58,364 bases of DNA, taken from Marine Group II euryarchaeote MED-G34. Lineage in GTDB: Archaea; Thermoplasmatota; Poseidoniia; Poseidoniales; Thalassarchaeaceae. The number at the start of each line of letters is the position of its first letter. Positions within the stretch are counted from its first letter, which is position 1. This document shows, one piece after another, positions 54,886 to 58,364 of this stretch. The notes under the pieces were generated by a model that did not search any database, was not told the origin of the DNA, and saw nothing but the letters and a program-made list of their open reading frames with translations. The stretch is taken from NCBI GenBank assembly GCA_002457605.1, contig NTJT01000005.1:1-58364 (forward strand), given 5' to 3'. Made by a program: the position numbers and the translations under genes.

Positions 54886-55646
54886 ATCGCACGAGGATTC
54901 ACTGGCTCGTAGGCGAAGGTTTACCTGAGCACGCGGCGATACTTGAGGCGGTGCCTGGTGTGGGCAACGTCGGCAAGATAGTGGTCGACTCTCTAGTGGA
55001 TAAACACCCCTCGCGGGCCATAGGGTGGATTCTACATCCTGACTTCCCCCCGCATTCAACACTAGACGATAATGGGCTCGTCTCACCTCCTCGCATCAAC
55101 ATCAATTCGATCTTACTCCCCGACGGTAGGACGGTAATCACAGTTGGAGGACCATTGCAGCCGATGACAGCTGCCGGACAGCACGAGGTCTCCGAGGCAA
55201 TTCTTGAGATGGCTTCGGAATCAGGCACCCCTCAACTGCTAGTGTTGGCTGGTCTCGCAGCAGGTACTGATGACAGGGAGATTCACGTAATCTGCGCCGA
55301 TGCCGAAGTCAGAAAGAATCTCGAGGGCAATGACATCCCAGTTAGCAGGGAGCACCCTAAGGCAGGCATGATAGGAATAGCAGGTTTGCTGATATCCCTC
55401 TCACCCCTATATGGTGTTCCCGCGGTTGGCCTTGTGGCAGAGACCATAGGAGCCAGCACCGATGTGCTAGCAGCCGACCGTCTGGCTTCGTGGATAGGAG
55501 CAGGGTTGGACCTCCCTCTGGACCTAGATCTCGATTCAACTGAAGAGACAGCTAGGAAACTGATGGAAACTATGGAAGTCGGTGGCACAATAGAGGAGAC
55601 ACTCGGTGCATCAGAGACTGAAGGTTCGAGGGACTTTTACGTCTAA
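54882..55646 (+). CDS. PAC2-family proteasome assembly chaperone-like protein
   Basis: LEAVPGVGNVGKIVVDSLVDK; follows Nop10 as in other archaea. Confidence 0.85.
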   Translation: MNRTRIHWLVGEGLPEHAAILEAVPGVGNVGKIVVDSLVDKHPSRAIGWILHPDFPPHSTLDDNGLVSPPRININSILLPDGRTVITVGGPLQPMTAAGQHEVSEAILEMASESGTPQLLVLAGLAAGTDDREIHVICADAEVRKNLEGNDIPVSREHPKAGMIGIAGLLISLSPLYGVPAVGLVAETIGASTDVLAADRLASWIGAGLDLPLDLDLDSTEETARKLMETMEVGGTIEETLGASETEGSRDFYV

Positions 55647-55658
55647 GATTGACTCAAG

Positions 55659-55859
55659 TCAACCGCCAGATGAGACCACAATCAACTCTAGACTGATATC
55701 GGACTCAATACGGGATGTGTGAGGTACGATTGTATCTCCGTGAACCGCAAGAACAGTAGATGCCGGTATGCCTAGTTTCTCAAGTAGCTCTGATATTGTG
55801 ATTGGCCCCTCTGATTCGACCGGGAGCACTTCTCCATCATGGCTGACCTCGATTCGCAT
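55659..55859 (-). CDS. Ubiquitin-like (SAMP/ThiS/MoaD-type) small modifier protein
   Basis: MRIEVSHDGEVLPVESEGPITISELLEKLGIPASTVLAVHGDTIVPHTSRIESDISLELIVVSSGG; C-terminal GG. Start trimmed from the track ORF that reads through a tRNA. Confidence 0.82.
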   Translation of the reverse strand: MRIEVSHDGEVLPVESEGPITISELLEKLGIPASTVLAVHGDTIVPHTSRIESDISLELIVVSSGG

Positions 55860-55913
55860 GGCCCTTGCGTATCGGGTCATGCTTATCTCTAATCCGTAGG
55901 TGGCTGGACCGCT

Positions 55914-55999
55914 GCCGAGATCGCATAGCCCGGTATTGCGGTGGATTCGAAATCCACTGTCCATTGGACGCGGGGGTTCAAATCCCTCTCTCGGCGCCA
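55914..55999 (+). tRNA. tRNA-Ser(CGA), long variable arm, CCA encoded
   Basis: Acceptor GCCGAGA/TCTCGGC; anticodon stem-loop GTGGA-TTCGAAA-TCCAC; variable arm GTCCATTGGAC; 3' GCCA. Confidence 0.95.
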
Positions 56000-57850
56000 C
56001 TAAAACTCTGGGACTTCTGAGGCGTTTCGAAGAATGACTAGGCGACCGCCTGGGCCAATCCTAACTTGCGGCTGTCCGTTGAACTCCCCTATCTCCCCGT
56101 TCAACACCGCTATCTCATCGCCCCTCGCCACCCCTGCTGCCGCTAAGGGGATGAACTGCCTGAATGCGACTACTCCGGCAGAACCAGTCTGGTCGACCAT
56201 CGTCACTGACCACCTTGTCACCCCCTCTCCATCCGGGAAGGCGTTTACCGACCACACCCTGCCGATTGCATTGACCTTGGTCTCTATGTCTACGATGGGG
56301 GCGGATTCGGACTCGCCCGCGATTGCCACCGAGGACTTCTCGTCGAGATCGAGAACAACCTCTCCCTTCCACACCGATGCCATAGCATTCTCGATGCGCA
56401 CCCTGCTGCCATTGGAAATAGAGCGGGTCACTTCCTTCGGAGTGCCATAGCGTGAGGGTTGGACCTTGGCACGATCGTAGCCCTCCTGCAGCATGAATGA
56501 AAGTTCCACCGAGCCGTCAGCCATTAGGTTAGGTCCACGCAAACCTGAGACATCTCCGACGACGTTGACACGAGTCACTATTTCTCCGAGCGGAGTTACG
56601 GGCCAGCGGTGGCCAAAGCGCTCAATGCTACGCTCGAGAGGAAGTTCGAGTTCGTGGTTGCTACCCTCACATACGCCTCGCAACTGACAGCGTTTGCAAC
56701 GCGCTCTGGGGTCAGAGTCAATGGGTGTTTCAGAAGGTATGCCTCCTTCGTCGAAATATCGTAGCGGTGCCGGATCGGGTCGGCACTCGTCAATCGAGGG
56801 GTTGCGAGCGTGAATAGTCTGATACAGATCTTCAAGCTCCACACTGAGAGTCTGCATCTCCTCCTGATTCGGCTTAGGCACATCCTTGATAGTGCCAGTT
56901 CCAAGATACCAGATTTCTAGTGCTTCAACCTCATCTGCCCTGCCATGAGTCTCCCACCACAGCCAACAATACAGGCGCAGTTGGTCGATGTAACCACCTG
57001 AGCGGTCGCCCCTTCCTATCGAAGCCTTGAGGTCGATAATCCGGATGGCGCCTGTCCAGTAGTACACCATATCGTATTCTCCCTGAAACCACTCTTCGGG
57101 ATGTGAAGTGGTCTGCTTCCACTGCCCGGCATCGGGGTCAACGAACCACGGTCTGGCTACCTCCCATGCCTCACACCAAGTGATGTCGCCCGAGTCAAGT
57201 GCGGCAGGGTGCTTCTCAATCCAAGTACGTGGGAAGCCATCTGGGGCAGGCCACTGACCCCTGATTCCACCTGCACGCCACTGAGTGAACCTTGGTCCAC
57301 CTCCGGCCTCTAAACAGGCTTCAACCTGGTCGAGGTGCATCCTGATGCCAGCCCGTGTCATCTCGAGTGCTTCTTCAGGATCAGCATCTGCAACCGAGCC
57401 GGAGCGGTTGGGAGATGATTCCCAATCTGCGACGGCCGCCTCCCAGCAGACATCGAAGTGAACCTCAACACGGGACAATGCCCAAGCCTCGAGGGATTGC
57501 CTGTCAGAGGGCCACTGCTCCTCAGGCAACTCAGACATTGCAGGACCGGGCCATGCATTCTGATTGTCATAGTCGAGTGAGCCATCATCGAGCAAAGGGG
57601 ATGTCATTTCGTCGGCTGAATCGGCTGAAACTAGAACGGGAGAGTCCCTGAGAACGCGGCAGACGCATTCCTCTGCAGCGTTACCGCGGATGATCTGAGG
57701 TGGTAAGGGGCTCTTCAGCCGCTCTATGTAAGTGTAGTACCAGAGCCTGTTACAGGACTTCCAAGTGATTACTTGCGAGGCTGAAAGTCTGCGGAACGGA
57801 TTAACTCCGGCGGCTTGAGGCTCCCCTATCCTAACCGGCATGACTGGCAA
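56000..57850 (-). CDS. PD-(D/E)XK (RecB/Cas4-like) Fe-S nuclease fused to C-terminal OB-fold domain(s)
   Basis: SQVITWKSCNRLWYYTYIE; GEYDMVYYWTGAIRIIDLKASIG; YIDQLRLYCWLW; ARCKRCQLRGVC; RPA-like VTMVDQTGSAGVVAFRQF...GDEIAVLNGEIGEFNGQPQVRIGPGGRLVI. Confidence 0.82.
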   Translation of the reverse strand: MPVMPVRIGEPQAAGVNPFRRLSASQVITWKSCNRLWYYTYIERLKSPLPPQIIRGNAAEECVCRVLRDSPVLVSADSADEMTSPLLDDGSLDYDNQNAWPGPAMSELPEEQWPSDRQSLEAWALSRVEVHFDVCWEAAVADWESSPNRSGSVADADPEEALEMTRAGIRMHLDQVEACLEAGGGPRFTQWRAGGIRGQWPAPDGFPRTWIEKHPAALDSGDITWCEAWEVARPWFVDPDAGQWKQTTSHPEEWFQGEYDMVYYWTGAIRIIDLKASIGRGDRSGGYIDQLRLYCWLWWETHGRADEVEALEIWYLGTGTIKDVPKPNQEEMQTLSVELEDLYQTIHARNPSIDECRPDPAPLRYFDEGGIPSETPIDSDPRARCKRCQLRGVCEGSNHELELPLERSIERFGHRWPVTPLGEIVTRVNVVGDVSGLRGPNLMADGSVELSFMLQEGYDRAKVQPSRYGTPKEVTRSISNGSRVRIENAMASVWKGEVVLDLDEKSSVAIAGESESAPIVDIETKVNAIGRVWSVNAFPDGEGVTRWSVTMVDQTGSAGVVAFRQFIPLAAAGVARGDEIAVLNGEIGEFNGQPQVRIGPGGRLVILRNASEVPEF

Positions 57851-57891
57851 CGAAAGTCGAGGCTCTATGAACCCAACGAGAAGGGTTTGCT

Positions 57892-58329
57892 CTATCTATT
57901 GTCATTGAGCCAGACCACCGTGACCTCCATCCTCTCAAAGGTCGGTGTGACTTCCACCATGGCGACTGGAGCATCGACGTGTTCGGCTATCAACTCAGCC
58001 ACGACAAGTGGAAGTTCGATGCGCTGGTTATCTGGGTCCCACAACATGAACCTATGCGGTAGGTCGGTCTGCTCGGCTATCTCCTCTATCCACAATTCTT
58101 GGTCCCCATCGGTAGCGTATACAGCACCGAACATCAGAGTCGAGTCCTCAGTCAGCGTCTCATGAGGTGCTATGGTCGCTTCGCCACGACGATGGAATCT
58201 CCTTCGCAATTGCCCGGCGTCCTTGTAAACGGCGGTGCAGAACTTCAAGTGGTAGCCATACGGGTCTCGCGTCTCTCCGTCGGTTGGATCAGGGAGGCCG
58301 CTCGCTGCGGCATTTACACGATTACGCAT
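57892..58329 (-). CDS. Hypothetical protein; reading frame open to the right window edge so the start may be missing
   Basis: Long ORF; no in-frame stop between 58330 and 58364 on the minus strand. Confidence 0.55.
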   Translation of the reverse strand: MRNRVNAAASGLPDPTDGETRDPYGYHLKFCTAVYKDAGQLRRRFHRRGEATIAPHETLTEDSTLMFGAVYATDGDQELWIEEIAEQTDLPHRFMLWDPDNQRIELPLVVAELIAEHVDAPVAMVEVTPTFERMEVTVVWLNDNR

Positions 58330-58364
58330 TACGTGCGCCAGTTCGGCTGAACCTGCAGCGCCAG

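Noticed and set aside
55860-56000. N-terminal extension MAPREGFEPPRPMDSGFRIH of the ubiquitin-like ORF
   Set aside because: Antisense translation of tRNA-Ser; the real start is near 55859.
1908-56000. Integrated element at a tRNA gene
   Set aside because: No integrase, no tRNA-end direct repeat and no hallmark viral genes near any of the six tRNAs; neighbours are housekeeping genes.

Overview
This 58.4 kb window looks like a contiguous piece of a marine euryarchaeal chromosome. Gene content resembles Marine Group II / Poseidoniales; that assignment is inference, and I ran no search. It is densely coded on both strands. Archaeal information-processing genes include TFB, the DNA polymerase II small subunit DP1, PheS, TyrS, aIF2-alpha, Nop10, L37e, L44e, S27e and a Nob1-like protein. 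Metabolic genes include glycine cleavage P1/P2/T plus an H-like protein, purE/purF/guaA, FolD, SufS/SufE/SufT-like, HMG-CoA synthase, two acyl-CoA dehydrogenases and etfBA. Several large secreted or lipoprotein surface proteins carry Asp-rich Ca-binding repeats, PKD domains, beta-propellers or a PGF-CTERM tail. Six tRNA genes are readable (Asn, Ala, Thr, Glu, Val, Ser), all with an encoded CCA. I saw no CRISPR array, transposase, integrase or rRNA. The best candidates for something new are: (1) a 12.9-19.7 kb cluster of paired LVIVD-type propeller proteins, paired short membrane-anchored domain proteins and paired SCO1/SenC lipoproteins with unusual insertions before the copper-ligand His; (2) a GcvH-like protein lacking the lipoyl-lysine; (3) an L44e that has lost three of four Zn-ligand cysteines; (4) a recurrent set of compact 3-4 nt-loop hairpins in intergenic regions; (5) convergent tRNA genes abutting CDS stop codons with 0-1 nt spacing; (6) a Cas4/RecB-like Fe-S nuclease fused to OB domains.
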